64,000 nt of DNA, taken from the NCBI RefSeq assembly GCF_001937445.1, contig NZ_MSKS01000042.1, positions 29,044 to 93,043 of the forward strand. The letters are read 5' to 3'. Origin of the DNA: Actinomyces oris. Lineage in GTDB: Bacteria; Actinomycetota; Actinomycetes; Actinomycetales; Actinomycetaceae. Every line of letters starts with the position of its first letter. Positions within the stretch are counted from its first letter, which is position 1. The notes below the pieces were generated by a model. The model worked only from the letters and a program-made list of their open reading frames with translations. It did not search any database and had not been told where the DNA came from. Shown piece by piece: positions 36,437-47,004 of this stretch. A program made the position numbers and the translations under genes.

Positions 36437-37735
36437 ATGACCAGCCACGCACCAGTGCCCTCCTATCTCCCACAACGACTGGTCCTCCTGGGATCCACCG
36501 GGTCGATCGGCACCCAGACCCTCGAGGTCCTCTCCCGCCTGGGGGAGCACGCCCCGCGAGTGGTCGCCCTGGCCGCCGGTGGATCGCGCCTGGAGCTCCT
36601 GGCCCGCCAGGCCATCACCTGGGAGGTCCCCGTCCTGGCCGTCACCGGCAGGGGAGAGGACGGGGACCTCTCCGACCGCCTGCGCCAGGCCCTGAGAGCC
36701 GCAGCCGCCCAGGCAGGCCGCCCCGACCCGGTCACCACCATCCTCACCGGCCCCGACGCCGCCACCACGGCGGTCCAGGCCGCCGAGCTCGGGGCCTGCG
36801 ACACGGTCGTCAACGGGATCACCGGCTCGGTGGGCCTACTGCCCACGCTGGCCGCCCTGGCCAGCGGAGCCCGCCTGGCCCTGGCAAACAAGGAGTCCCT
36901 CGTCGTCGGGGGCGCCCTGGTCCGCCAGGCGCTCGCCCGACCCGGCCAGATCGTCCCCGTGGACTCCGAGCACTCCGCCATCGCCCAGGCCCTGGCCAGC
37001 GGCCGCCACGAGAAGGGACTAACCAGTCCCGTCCTCAGCGGACGCAGCGAGGTGCGGCGGCTGGTCCTGACCGCCTCCGGCGGCCCCTTCCGCGGGCGCA
37101 GCCGCGCCGAGCTCACCGGGATCAGTGCCGCCGCCGCCCTCAAGCACCCCACCTGGGACATGGGGCCGGTGGTGACCATCAACTCCTCGACCCTCATCAA
37201 CAAGGGGCTCGAGCTCATCGAGGCCCACCTCCTGTTCGACGTGGCCCCCGAGCGGATCGACGTCGTCGTCCACCCCCAGTCCGTCATCCACTCCATGGTG
37301 GAGTTCACCGACGGCGCCACCATCGCCCAGGCCTCCCCACCCGACATGCGCCTGCCCATCGCCCTGGGGCTGACCTGGCCCGAGCGCCCCGACCTGTCGG
37401 GGCTGGTGACTCCCAACGACTGGCGCGAACCGGTCAGCTGGACCTTCGAGCCGCTGGACAGTGCCGCCTTCCCCGCCGTCGACCTGGCCCGCAGCGCCGT
37501 GGCGGCCTCGGACACCCACCCGGCCGTCCTCAACGCGGCCAACGAGCAGGCCGTCGCCGCCTTCCTCGCCGGCGGCCTGGAGTGGCTGGACATCGTCGAG
37601 ATCGATGCGGCCGTCGTCGGCGAGCACGAGGGCCTGACCGGCCCGGGCCTCGACGACGTCCTGGCCGTGGAGACCTGGGCACGCGCCCGCGCCGACGAGC
37701 TCATCGCGGCACAAAACGGAGGAACGCACTCGTGA
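36437..37735 (+). CDS. dxr: 1-deoxy-D-xylulose 5-phosphate reductoisomerase
   Basis: Dxr commits DXP to the MEP isoprenoid pathway, making MEP with NADPH. The 432-residue product has LLGSTGSIGTQTLEVL (NADPH loop), LALANKESLVVGG, VPVDSEHSAIAQAL, LTASGGPFRG, HPTWDMGPVVTINSSTLINKGLEL and VHPQSVIHSMVEF, so substrate and metal residues are intact. ATG 36437 follows GAGGAAA; a GTG at 36401 overlapping the upstream stop is the alternative. Two short insertions make it slightly longer than the family norm. It lies two genes before ispG, another MEP enzyme. Confidence 0.95.
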   Translation: MTSHAPVPSYLPQRLVLLGSTGSIGTQTLEVLSRLGEHAPRVVALAAGGSRLELLARQAITWEVPVLAVTGRGEDGDLSDRLRQALRAAAAQAGRPDPVTTILTGPDAATTAVQAAELGACDTVVNGITGSVGLLPTLAALASGARLALANKESLVVGGALVRQALARPGQIVPVDSEHSAIAQALASGRHEKGLTSPVLSGRSEVRRLVLTASGGPFRGRSRAELTGISAAAALKHPTWDMGPVVTINSSTLINKGLELIEAHLLFDVAPERIDVVVHPQSVIHSMVEFTDGATIAQASPPDMRLPIALGLTWPERPDLSGLVTPNDWREPVSWTFEPLDSAAFPAVDLARSAVAASDTHPAVLNAANEQAVAAFLAGGLEWLDIVEIDAAVVGEHEGLTGPGLDDVLAVETWARARADELIAAQNGGTHS

Positions 37736-39066
37736 GCACCACCCTGGCCTACATCCTGGGCATCGTCATCCTCGTCATCGGGATCGGTGTCTCCGTGGCC
37801 CTTCACGAGCTCGGGCACATGATCCCCGCCAAGAAGTTCGGCGTGAAGGTCCCCGAGTACTTCATTGGCTTCGGCCCCAAGATCTGGTCGTTCAAGCGCG
37901 GAGAGACCGAGTACGGCGTCAAGGCCATCTGGCTGGGCGGCTACGTCAAGCTCGTCGGCATGCTGCCGCCCGCCAGGCCCGGCAGGCCGGACCGCCGGCG
38001 CAAGGACGGAAGCCTGGGCATGGTGGGCGAGGCGCGCGCCGAGGCCCTGGAGGAGATCCGGCCCGGGGAGGAGCATCGGGCCTTCTACCACCTCAGCGTC
38101 CCCAAGAAGCTCGTCGTCATGGCCGGGGGAATCCTCACCAACCTGGTCCTGGGGATCGTGCTGCTGGCCGTGGCCGTCGGCGTGGTCGGGATCCCCGGAC
38201 GCACGACGACGCTGTCGACCGTGACCCCCTGTGTCTCGTCCGACATCGACGCGGGCGCCCCCTGCCAGGACTCCGACCCGGTCGGCCCCGCCAGCGCCGC
38301 CGGCATCAAGGTCGGCGACAGGATCGTCTCCTGGGGCGGGGTGAAGGTCTCCACCTGGGAGGAGCTTCAGGCCCGGATCGCCGCCGGCGGTACCAGCCCC
38401 ACCGAGGTCGTCATCGAGCGCGACGGAGCCGAGCGCACCGTGAGCGTCACCGCGGTCGAGGCCCAGCGCACCGTCCGCGACGCACAGGGCGCCCCGGTCA
38501 AGGACGCCTCCGGGGCCGTGCGCACCCAGGCCCGCCCCTATGTCGGCATCTCTCCGTCGCTGGGAACCATCCCCCTGAGCCCCGCCAAGATCCCGGGCAT
38601 CATCGAGCAGGCCATCGGTGGGACGGTCAAGGCCATCGCCACCCTGCCGGTGGGCCTCTATCACGCCGTCCAGGCGGCGCTGGGCGTTGAGCAGCGCAGC
38701 GCCGACAGCGGCGTCGTGGGCCTGGTGGGGATGGGGCGTATGGCCGGCAACGCCACCAGCGGTGGTGTGTCCGGGGGCGGAGCGGTCCCCCTGTCGATGC
38801 GGGTGAGCACCATGCTCATGCTGCTGGGCAGCCTCAACCTGGCGCTGTTCGCCTTCAACCTGGTGCCCCTGCTGCCCCTGGACGGCGGGCACGTACTCGG
38901 AGCCTGCTGGGAGGGCACCCGGCGCTCGATCGCCAAGGCGCAGGGCAAGCCCGATCCGGGGCCGGTGGACACGGCCAGGATGCTGCCGGTCGGTCAGGTC
39001 GTCTTCGGTCTGCTCATCATCATGGCCCTGGTCCTGGTGTGGGTGGATATCGCTGCGCCGCTGTGA
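37732..39066 (+). CDS. rseP: RseP/site-2-type intramembrane metalloprotease
   Basis: This M50 protease cuts membrane-embedded anti-sigma factors and signal peptide remnants. The 444-residue product starts at GTG 37732 after GGAGG. HELGH (His25, Glu26, His29) lies in the first membrane helix. A second helix FGFGPK region and GGYVKLVGM follow, then one PDZ domain (GPASAAGIKVGDRIVSWGGVKV). The C-terminal helices contain NLVPLLPLDGGHVL, which supplies the third zinc ligand. The dxr-rseP-ispG cluster matches mycobacterial Rv2870c-Rv2868c. Start overlaps the dxr stop. Confidence 0.95.
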   Translation: MSTTLAYILGIVILVIGIGVSVALHELGHMIPAKKFGVKVPEYFIGFGPKIWSFKRGETEYGVKAIWLGGYVKLVGMLPPARPGRPDRRRKDGSLGMVGEARAEALEEIRPGEEHRAFYHLSVPKKLVVMAGGILTNLVLGIVLLAVAVGVVGIPGRTTTLSTVTPCVSSDIDAGAPCQDSDPVGPASAAGIKVGDRIVSWGGVKVSTWEELQARIAAGGTSPTEVVIERDGAERTVSVTAVEAQRTVRDAQGAPVKDASGAVRTQARPYVGISPSLGTIPLSPAKIPGIIEQAIGGTVKAIATLPVGLYHAVQAALGVEQRSADSGVVGLVGMGRMAGNATSGGVSGGGAVPLSMRVSTMLMLLGSLNLALFAFNLVPLLPLDGGHVLGACWEGTRRSIAKAQGKPDPGPVDTARMLPVGQVVFGLLIIMALVLVWVDIAAPL

Positions 39067-39168
39067 GGCCCGCAGGGCCGGGCAGGTCGTGAGCAAATCG
39101 GTACCGGCGGGAGCGATGCCACACACCTGAGGTGCGGGGCCCGGCAGGGCGGGTGACATACTGGTCGG

Positions 39169-40350
<1,182 letters not shown>

Positions 40351-40399
40351 GGACCGGTGAGGGCCGGGCGCCTCCCGCGCCGGCCCGGGCCTGACGGGT

Positions 40400-41389
40400 A
40401 TGAGCTTCCTGCGGCACCGCGACACGAGGCGCGCTCAGCGTCACGCCGACCGCCTGACACCGGTCCCCTCCGATCAGGTGTCAGGAGTCATGTCGCTGTG
40501 CGCCCTGGAACCGGTCTGCGCCGTGAGCCTGGTCCAGCAGATGCAGCGCTGGACGCGCTGGGGGCGTGGCGACGTCGTCGCCCTGGGCGGACTGGCACAG
40601 CCCGTCGCCGCGGCCTGGTCGGTCGGCTCCCTCATGCCCTTCGGTCTGGCCGGACGCCCCGAACACGGTCTGCGAGCGGCGGACGCCGGCGAGATCCGGG
40701 CGCTGGCCGAGCACTGCCGACCCCGCCTGTCCAGGCACGGTTCCGTCTGCGGGCCGGCCCAGGACGTCGCGGCGGTCTGGGGCACGCTCAACGAGCAGGG
40801 AGTGCGTGCCCGCCAGGAGCGCTGGAAGCAGCCGGTCCTGGCCGCACCTCGCGCGGCTGCAGGGCTGGGCGGCGCGCACCGGCCCCGTCACCCGTCCCTG
40901 TCCTGGGTGGGACAGGCGGTGCGTCGGGCGCATCCGAACGAGACGGAGATGGTCCTTCCGGCCTCGGTGGACATGTTCATCGGAGAGCTCGGATACGACC
41001 CCACGACCGACGGTCCCGGATACCGGCGCCACGTCGGCTGGCTCGTTGAGCAGGGGCGCAGCTACGTCGTCCTCGACGACGGCGCCGGAGGGCCGGTCCA
41101 ACCCGGATCGCCTCGGGCGGTGGCCTTCAAGGCCGACGTCGGGGCCCTGTGGCACTCCCCGGCAGGCGGCGTCGCCCAGCTGACCGGCGTGTGGACCCGC
41201 CCCGACCTGCGTGGGCGGGGAGTCGGGGCGGCTGCCCTGGCCGGTGTGGTGGACGCCGTGCGCCGGGACCATGTCGGGGCCGACGGCGTCGTGAGCCTCT
41301 ACGTCAACGACTACAACGCCCCCGCCATGGCGCTCTACCGCTCTCTGGGCTTCGAGCAGGTGGGCCTGTTCGCCACCGTGCTGCTGTGA
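40400..41389 (+). CDS. GNAT acetyltransferase with N-terminal DUF4081
   Basis: The 329-residue protein combines an N-terminal domain of about 180 residues of the DUF4081 type ([23 protein letters not shown]...LMPFGLAG) with a C-terminal GNAT domain. The GNAT core shows [24 protein letters not shown] and [19 protein letters not shown], giving a complete acetyl-CoA loop. This two-domain protein follows ispG in mycobacteria and streptomycetes, where its substrate is not established. The position suggests co-transcription with the MEP genes but no biochemical link is known to me. Confidence 0.88.
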   Translation: MSFLRHRDTRRAQRHADRLTPVPSDQVSGVMSLCALEPVCAVSLVQQMQRWTRWGRGDVVALGGLAQPVAAAWSVGSLMPFGLAGRPEHGLRAADAGEIRALAEHCRPRLSRHGSVCGPAQDVAAVWGTLNEQGVRARQERWKQPVLAAPRAAAGLGGAHRPRHPSLSWVGQAVRRAHPNETEMVLPASVDMFIGELGYDPTTDGPGYRRHVGWLVEQGRSYVVLDDGAGGPVQPGSPRAVAFKADVGALWHSPAGGVAQLTGVWTRPDLRGRGVGAAALAGVVDAVRRDHVGADGVVSLYVNDYNAPAMALYRSLGFEQVGLFATVLL

Positions 41390-41522
41390 GCGTTCCACTG
41401 ACGTGCGGCGCGCTCATCGCCCGGGTCGTGAGGGCTCGACGGCGTCGCACGCGTCAGTGAGGTGGGAGGCGCACGGCGCTCTGCGTTGGGGCCAGGGCAC
41501 CATACCCCGTAGGATCACCCCC

Positions 41523-43358
41523 GTGCTGCACAGACTCTCCACCTCCTTCATCCGAACCCTGCGCGAGGACCCGGCCGACGCCGAGGTCGCCAGCCACCGC
41601 CTGCTCGTACGCGCCTGCTACATCCGCCGGGCCGCCCCCGGGGTGTACACCTGGTTGCCGCTGGGTCTGCGGACGCTGCGCAAGATCGAGGACATCGTGC
41701 GCCAGGAGATGGACGCCATGGGCGGCCAGGAGGTCCACTTCCCGGCTCTCCTTCCGGCCGAGCCCTACCAGGCCACCGGGCGCTGGGACGACTACGGCCC
41801 CACCCTGTTCAAGCTCCGCGACCGCAAGGACGGGGACTACCTGCTGGCCCCCACCCACGAGGAGATGTTCACCCTCGCGGTCAAGGACCTCTACTCCTCC
41901 TACAAGGACCTGCCGGCCGTGGTCTACCAGATCCAGACCAAGTACCGTGACGAGGCCCGCCCCCGCGCCGGCATCATCCGCGGCCGCGAGTTCGTCATGA
42001 AGGACTCCTACTCCTTCGACATCGACGACGCCGGCCTGGCTGCCGCCTACCAGGCCCACCGGGACACCTACGAGCGGATCTTCACCCGCCTGGGCCTGGA
42101 CTACGTCATCGTCAACGCCATGGCCGGCGCCATGGGCGGATCCCACTCCGAGGAGTTCCTCCACCCCTGCGAGATCGGTGAGGACACCTTCGTGCGCTCC
42201 TCAAGCGGCTACGCGGCCAACGCCGAGGCCGTCACCACCGTGGCCCCCGAGCCCGTGGACGCCTCCGGGGTCGGCCCGGCGCGCGTCGTGGACACCCCCG
42301 ACACCCCCACCATCGACTCCCTGGTCGAGCTGTGCAACCGGGCCTACCCGCGCTCCGATGGGCGGGCCTGGACGGCCGCCGACACCCTCAAGAACGTCGT
42401 CGTCACCCTCATCCACCCCGGCGGCGAGCGTGAGCTGCTGGTCGTCGGTGTGCCCGGGGACCGCGACGTCGACATGAAGCGCCTGGAGGCCGCCGTCGCC
42501 CCCGCCGAGGTCGAGATGGCCGGCGACACCGACTTCGAGACCCACCCCGAGCTCGTGCGTGGCTACATCGGCCCCACCGCCATCGGTCCCAACTCCCCGC
42601 TGCGGCGCGTGGAGAAGCTCGAGGACGGCACCGAGGTCCTCACCGGCTCCGTGCGCTACCTCGTCGACCCCCGGATCGTGGAGGGAACCAGCTGGGTCAC
42701 CGGCGCCAACACCGACAAGAAGCACGTCCTGGACCTGGTCATGGGCCGCGACTTCACCGCCGACGGCACCATCGAGGCCGCCGAGGTCCGTGAGGGCGAC
42801 CCCGCCCCCGACGGCTCCGGCCCCCTCCACCTGGCCCGCGGCATCGAGATCGGCCACATCTTCGAGCTGGGACGCAAGTACTCCCAGGCCCTGGGGCTGA
42901 CCGTCCTGGACGAGAACGGCAAGGCCCGCGTGGTCACCATGGGCTCCTACGGCATCGGCGTCAGCCGCGTCATGGCCGCCCTGGCCGAGGCCAACCACGA
43001 CGACAAGGGGCTGACCTGGCCCGTCCAGATCGCCCCCTTCCACGTGCAGGTCCTGGCCACCGGCAAGGACCAGGCCGTCTTCGACGTCGCCGAGCAGATC
43101 GCCTCGTCCCTGGACGCCGACGGCGTCGAGGTCCTCTACGACGACCGCCGCAAGGTCTCCGCCGGTGTGAAGTTCGCCGACGCCGAGCTCCTCGGCCTGC
43201 CCTACACGCTCGTCGTCGGCCGGGACCTGGCCAAGGAGGGGACCGTGGAGATCCGCGATCGCCGCACCGGCGAGCGCCGCTCCGTGCCCGCCGACGCCGC
43301 AGCGGCCGAGCTCAGCGCCACCGTCCGCGCCGCCCTGGAGGCCGCTGAGAGCCTGTGA
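41523..43358 (+). CDS. proS: Prolyl-tRNA synthetase
   Basis: ProS charges tRNA-Pro. The 611-residue product is the bacterial type with an editing (INS/YbaK) insertion. Class II motif 2 appears as [20 protein letters not shown], motif 3 as [18 protein letters not shown], the editing domain lies at about residues 225-420, and the anticodon-binding domain follows ([27 protein letters not shown]). GTG 41523 gives the standard start [20 protein letters not shown]; the frame is open to 41403 without homology. All motifs look functional. Confidence 0.96.
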   Translation: MLHRLSTSFIRTLREDPADAEVASHRLLVRACYIRRAAPGVYTWLPLGLRTLRKIEDIVRQEMDAMGGQEVHFPALLPAEPYQATGRWDDYGPTLFKLRDRKDGDYLLAPTHEEMFTLAVKDLYSSYKDLPAVVYQIQTKYRDEARPRAGIIRGREFVMKDSYSFDIDDAGLAAAYQAHRDTYERIFTRLGLDYVIVNAMAGAMGGSHSEEFLHPCEIGEDTFVRSSSGYAANAEAVTTVAPEPVDASGVGPARVVDTPDTPTIDSLVELCNRAYPRSDGRAWTAADTLKNVVVTLIHPGGERELLVVGVPGDRDVDMKRLEAAVAPAEVEMAGDTDFETHPELVRGYIGPTAIGPNSPLRRVEKLEDGTEVLTGSVRYLVDPRIVEGTSWVTGANTDKKHVLDLVMGRDFTADGTIEAAEVREGDPAPDGSGPLHLARGIEIGHIFELGRKYSQALGLTVLDENGKARVVTMGSYGIGVSRVMAALAEANHDDKGLTWPVQIAPFHVQVLATGKDQAVFDVAEQIASSLDADGVEVLYDDRRKVSAGVKFADAELLGLPYTLVVGRDLAKEGTVEIRDRRTGERRSVPADAAAAELSATVRAALEAAESL

Positions 43359-43885
43359 CAGGCGGCGCCGGTACCGGCCGCGGGGCGAACGCCTTGGACT
43401 CGGCTGGCCCCTCCTGGCTCCTGTACCGGGTCCCGAGGCACCGCCTCAACGCCGGCTCTGGCCCGGTCCTCTTCCTCGGGGCAGGTTACTGCACGAGGGT
43501 AGGGGGGTGTACTGACCAAGGGTTGTGCGTACTGCACGAGCCCCCACACCTCATGGAGTACCCCGCCCCTGCCCAGCAGTCCCCGACCCTCGTGCAGAGT
43601 GCATGCCAGGCACCGCCAAAATAATCGAGCCCGTCCCTGCCAACAGGGCGAGCAACGACTCTCACGGCCGGGAATCCTGCTCCACCGGTGTCTTGAGATG
43701 CCATGACGTCCGGAGTTCTCAGAAGTCATGAGACAACACAGCGTGGTTGACTCTCAGGCAGTGAGAGCTGAACCTCGTGGACTAGTTACCTTGTTGGTGG
43801 TCCCGGGCGGACTCCGGTTTGGACCGGGCCGACGGAATCGGCCCAAATTGCCGCCTCGACGCCGACTCATCCTCGGAACCCGCCC
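43359..43885. repeat. Gene-free gap after proS with TACTGCACGAG repeats
   Basis: These 527 bp hold no convincing gene. The 11-mer TACTGCACGAG occurs directly at 43487-43497 and 43530-43540. The first copy, extended to CTGCACGAGGGT (43489-43500), is repeated inverted as ACCCTCGTGCAG at 43586-43597. A shorter GTACTG lies at 43509-43514. From about 43600 the sequence becomes less GC-rich (for example GGACTAGTTACCTTGTTGG). The stretch marks the border between the conserved proS block and the accessory transporter block. A terminator for proS may be part of the dyad. Confidence 0.5.
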
Positions 43886-45262
43886 CTACGCCCGCCGGTC
43901 CCGGGGAGAGGCCGCCAGGCCGAGCACGATCACGACCGCCCCCGCGGCCAGGGCGCAGGCTCTTCCGGGGGAGCCGAGTGGGGCTCCCAGCAGGGCGCCG
44001 ACGATGCAGGTCCCGACGCTGGTGCCGAGTTGGCGCGCGGAGGTCATGACGGCCCCGATGCGGCCGGGCGGGGCGTCGGCGGCCGACGCCGTCGTCAGGG
44101 TCGCCGCCGTGCTCGCCGACACCGCGGCGACGCCGAAGACGACTGTCGCGGCGCATGCGGCCGCGGGCCCCGTGGAGCGGGTCGCGCCGATCACGATGAA
44201 GCCCAAACCCGCGGCGCAGGGCGAGAGCGTCATGATCGGCCCGAGGGAGCGGCCCGACTCGCACAGGCGCTGGACGGCGGGTGCGCACAGCAGCGCCGCT
44301 GCGCCCTGGAGCCAGAACGGCAGGCCCGCCAGCCACGGGTGCGCCGCCCGCAGGGAGTCGAGCCGGACCGCCACGAGGAGCACCTCCGCGGCCTGCCACC
44401 CGCCGAATGCGGTCATGAGCACCAGCCCCGCCCTGGCCGTCGTGGCGGCGGTCATGGAGGGCGGGATGACCGGGCGCGTCCGGCCGGCGTCGGCGCGCAG
44501 GACCGCCAGCAGGAGGGGCGAGGCCGCCGCCAGCGCCGCGAGGGGCGTCCACCAGCTCCTGGCGAGCAGGGCCGCCTCGGCCGCGGCGAGCAGGACGGTC
44601 ACCGCTGCGCTCAGGAGCACGGGAGGGCGTCCGTCCGCCCCCGCCGACCGCCGTCCCCCGCCCGTTCTCCCCCGTCCCAGCGGGACGGTCCCGATCAGGA
44701 GGGCGAGCGCGATGACGGCGGGGCCGGTGAATCCCGCCCTCCACCCCGCCGCCGCGATCAGCGGCGTTCCCAGGCCGACCCCCAGCGCGAGGCCGATCGC
44801 CCCCACGGCGGCGAACCAGCCCAGGGCGCGCCGCGCCCGTCGCGGGGGCAGGTCGATCAGGAGCGCCAGGGTCGCGGGGGCGGCCAGCGCCGCGCACGCC
44901 CCCTGAAGGGCCCGCAGGGCGATGACCGGCCCGACGGCGCCGACCATGGTGACCGCCCCGCCGCTGAGCGCGAAGGCGCCCAGTGCCCACCTCAGCGCGC
45001 GCAGGGCCCCGAAGCGGTCGGCGCACCAGCCCCCGAGCAGCAGGAGCCCCCCGAAGGCCAGCGCGTAGACGCCCTGCGCGAGGGAGACCCGTCCGACCCC
45101 GGTGTGCAGTTGGCGGGACATGACCGGGGTCGCCGAGGTGATCACGGTGGTGTCCAGGACCAGGAGGAGCTGGACTCCGACGAGGACGGCCGTCGTCCCC
45201 GGCGGCCCGCCCCGCCTCGAGCCGCCGCGGCCCCCTGCCGGTCCCATGTCCGAGTGCGTCAT
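43886..45262 (-). CDS. MFS drug-type exporter (DHA2/EmrB-QacA-like)
   Basis: The 458-residue protein has about 13-14 hydrophobic segments. The first resembles antiporter motif C/D1 regions of DHA2 exporters (VQLLLVLDTTVITSATPVM). A motif A loop reads GGWCADRFGALRALRWAL and a later loop PPGRIGAVMTSARQLGTSVG is typical of the family. It probably exports a small hydrophobic compound by proton antiport. It is divergent from a LysR gene, which is the usual arrangement for local control. Very high GC and Ala/Arg/Gly-rich codon use differ from neighbours. A second in-frame ATG five residues in (45247) is possible. Confidence 0.9.
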   Translation of the reverse strand: MTHSDMGPAGGRGGSRRGGPPGTTAVLVGVQLLLVLDTTVITSATPVMSRQLHTGVGRVSLAQGVYALAFGGLLLLGGWCADRFGALRALRWALGAFALSGGAVTMVGAVGPVIALRALQGACAALAAPATLALLIDLPPRRARRALGWFAAVGAIGLALGVGLGTPLIAAAGWRAGFTGPAVIALALLIGTVPLGRGRTGGGRRSAGADGRPPVLLSAAVTVLLAAAEAALLARSWWTPLAALAAASPLLLAVLRADAGRTRPVIPPSMTAATTARAGLVLMTAFGGWQAAEVLLVAVRLDSLRAAHPWLAGLPFWLQGAAALLCAPAVQRLCESGRSLGPIMTLSPCAAGLGFIVIGATRSTGPAAACAATVVFGVAAVSASTAATLTTASAADAPPGRIGAVMTSARQLGTSVGTCIVGALLGAPLGSPGRACALAAGAVVIVLGLAASPRDRRA

Positions 45263-45306
45263 GGCCGCAGTCTCGCGAACCCATTGAGATCAGGCAAACA
45301 GCGGCT

Positions 45307-45336
45307 TTGACAGCCACCGATCAGTTCTTCTAATCT
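45307..45336 (+). promoter_or_regulatory. Putative lysR promoter, possibly leaderless
   Basis: A consensus -35 TTGACA (45307-45312), an 18-bp spacer and a -10-like TAATCT (45331-45336) lie just before the LysR gene. The expected transcription start falls within a base or two of the GTG at 45344, and no Shine-Dalgarno is visible. The mRNA may therefore be leaderless. The 81-bp divergent gap is also where the LysR protein would bind to control the exporter. Confidence 0.5.
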
Positions 45337-45343
45337 CGCGCAC

Positions 45344-46201
45344 GTGGAGCTCAGACACCTCGCCTGCTTCCTGGCGATCCTCGACACGGGCTCCTTCACC
45401 CGGGCAGCCCGGCGCGTCCACCTCACCCAGTCGGGCCTCAGCCAGCAGGTTCGGTCCCTCGAGCGCGAGCTCGGCACGGCCCTGTTCACCCGCCGACCGG
45501 TGCGTCCGACGCCGTCGGCCCTCGCCCTGGAGCCCCACGCCCGCGCCGCCCTAGCCGCCGTCGACGAGGCCGGGCGCGCGGTCGCGGCGACGACCGGCGC
45601 GCACCTGGAGCTGCGGGTGGGGGCCATCGCCTCGCTCACCGCGGTCGACCTGTGCGACCTGCTGGAGCGGGTGCGCCTCGCCCACCCCAACCTGTCGGTC
45701 TCGATCGTTCAGGAGGCCACCGATGAGATGGTCCGGGACGTGCGCGACGGCCGCCTCGACCTCGCGATCGTCGACACCGCGCGCCCCTCCAGCCGCGACC
45801 TGGAGTCCCTGGTGGTCTGCGAGGAGTCCTTCAGCCTCGTGGGGCCGGCGCTGCCGTCCGGGCCGGTCGCGCCGGCCGACCTCGACGGGCGCGCATGGGT
45901 CGCGCTGCGCCGCGGGACCCGGCTCCGCGAGGTCTTCGACCGCCTCATGGAGGACCACCACCTGGTTCCCGCGGTCATCGGGCAGGTCGGCGACATCCGG
46001 CTGCTGGGCAGACTGAGCGCGGCGGGCTTCGGCAACGCCGTCCTGCCCGCGCCGATGACCCGCCGCCAGCGGGCCGCGCCCATTCCCGCGGCCGTTCTGG
46101 CGCCGCGCACCGTGCGGGCCGTGTACGCCCCGCGTCACCGCAACCCCGCGCTGGCGACCTGCCTGACGATCCTGCACGATGGCGCGGGTTCCGCCGGGTG
46201 A
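45344..46201 (+). CDS. LysR-family transcriptional regulator
   Basis: The 285-residue regulator has an N-terminal winged HTH (MELRHLACFLAILDTGSFTRAARRVHLTQSGLSQQVRSLE) and a LysR substrate domain starting near VGAIASLTAVDLCDLLERV, with DVRDGRLDLAIVDT. It is divergently transcribed from the MFS exporter with 81 bp between them and is the likely local regulator. The effector is unknown. GC bias matches the exporter gene, so the two were probably acquired together. Confidence 0.92.
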   Translation: MELRHLACFLAILDTGSFTRAARRVHLTQSGLSQQVRSLERELGTALFTRRPVRPTPSALALEPHARAALAAVDEAGRAVAATTGAHLELRVGAIASLTAVDLCDLLERVRLAHPNLSVSIVQEATDEMVRDVRDGRLDLAIVDTARPSSRDLESLVVCEESFSLVGPALPSGPVAPADLDGRAWVALRRGTRLREVFDRLMEDHHLVPAVIGQVGDIRLLGRLSAAGFGNAVLPAPMTRRQRAAPIPAAVLAPRTVRAVYAPRHRNPALATCLTILHDGAGSAG

Positions 46202-46766
46202 GTGCCGTGATCCGGTCTCGTCGGCTGGGGTCCCCGGATCCGGCGGTGACACATTCCATTGCCCAGTCCCCGCCCGCGTCGGTCGGAGCGAGGCTCGGGT
46301 GCGATGAGCCAGTCCAAAGTCTGCGGCGAGACCGTTTCTGATGAGCAGACGGCCCGACGTCGCCCCGTTCCCGTTCGGGAGCCGTCGGGGAAGGCTTCCG
46401 TGGCGCCCGCTCAGGTCAACAGACCCTGCTTGGTCAGTCGGTCCTTCGTGATCGTGGCCGAGTCGAGCTGCTTGCCAGTGGAGTGCTTGTTTGAGTGTGC
46501 GCAGTTCGTCGGCCGTGAGCCCAGCCTGGACGGGCTTCGCATCGAGACTGTCCGAAAAACCCCCAGCAGTCCAGACACACCACATAGGGGCACCCTCATT
46601 GCCCCGGTTGACCGGCGGACTGGCCGAGCACCCTCAAAAGATGGAAGGGTCAGGATGCCGCTGGGCCGGAGGCCCCAACGATCCGGTGCTGCAGGTGTGA
46701 CGCGTTGCCGCCACATGCGAGACGACGAGTCCTACGGGGATCTCCATCGGAGCGGGGCGGGCTTTC
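46202..46766. other. Unexplained 565-bp stretch after lysR, possible degraded element
   Basis: No intact gene is convincing. On the minus strand, peptide-like segments appear in different frames: AGLTADELRTLKQALHW in one frame and STGKQLDSATITKDRLTKQG before a stop in another, both from about 46410-46540. This looks like the tail of a frameshifted gene. Base composition is lower in GC than in the flanks (TCCGAAAAACCCCCAGCAG near 46551). It may be the scar of a mobile element that arrived with the exporter pair, but no inverted ends can be shown. Confidence 0.3.
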
Positions 46767-47003
46767 TCACCTCGGGGCCGTGTCTGCCTGGATGTCGGCC
46801 AGGCGCTCCTCGGTCTCCTGCTGCTCAACCGCGTGCTCGTGGGCCGGGTTGAAGACGTTGTCGATGGGACCCAGGAGGGCGCCCCGGGGGTCGCGCTTGC
46901 GGCGCCGCCAGTAGATCCAGCCACGGCGCTCCATCCACAAGAAGAGCTGGTCCACGGCCGCCAGGGCGGCGATGGCGGCCACGGCCGTCACGACAAGACG
47001 CAT
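46767..47003 (-). CDS. Small membrane protein, unknown function
   Basis: The 78-residue product starts with a membrane helix (MRLVVTAVAAIAALAAVDQLFLWMERRGWIYWRRRKRD). A basic Trp/Arg-rich stretch and an acidic tail with LLGPIDNVFNPAHEHAVEQQETEERLAD follow. The Arg cluster after the helix suggests a cytoplasmic C terminus. ATG 47003 lies directly after the stop of the DUF4439-type gene (1-nt gap), so the two are probably co-expressed. Small actinobacterial proteins of this shape are known, but I cannot name the family with certainty. Confidence 0.65.
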   Translation of the reverse strand: MRLVVTAVAAIAALAAVDQLFLWMERRGWIYWRRRKRDPRGALLGPIDNVFNPAHEHAVEQQETEERLADIQADTAPR

Positions 47004-47004
47004 G

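Noticed and set aside
43487..43600. Possible CRISPR array
   Set aside because: Only two direct 11-nt repeats and one inverted copy, with irregular spacing and no cas genes.
44030..45310. A 426-codon plus-strand frame opposite the MFS exporter
   Set aside because: Arg/Gly/Asp-rich with no fold; the minus-strand frame has 13-14 membrane helices and family motifs.
46259..46852. A plus-strand frame of 197 codons after lysR
   Set aside because: No recognisable domain, Pro/Arg-rich shadow composition, and it runs into the opposite-strand small membrane protein gene.
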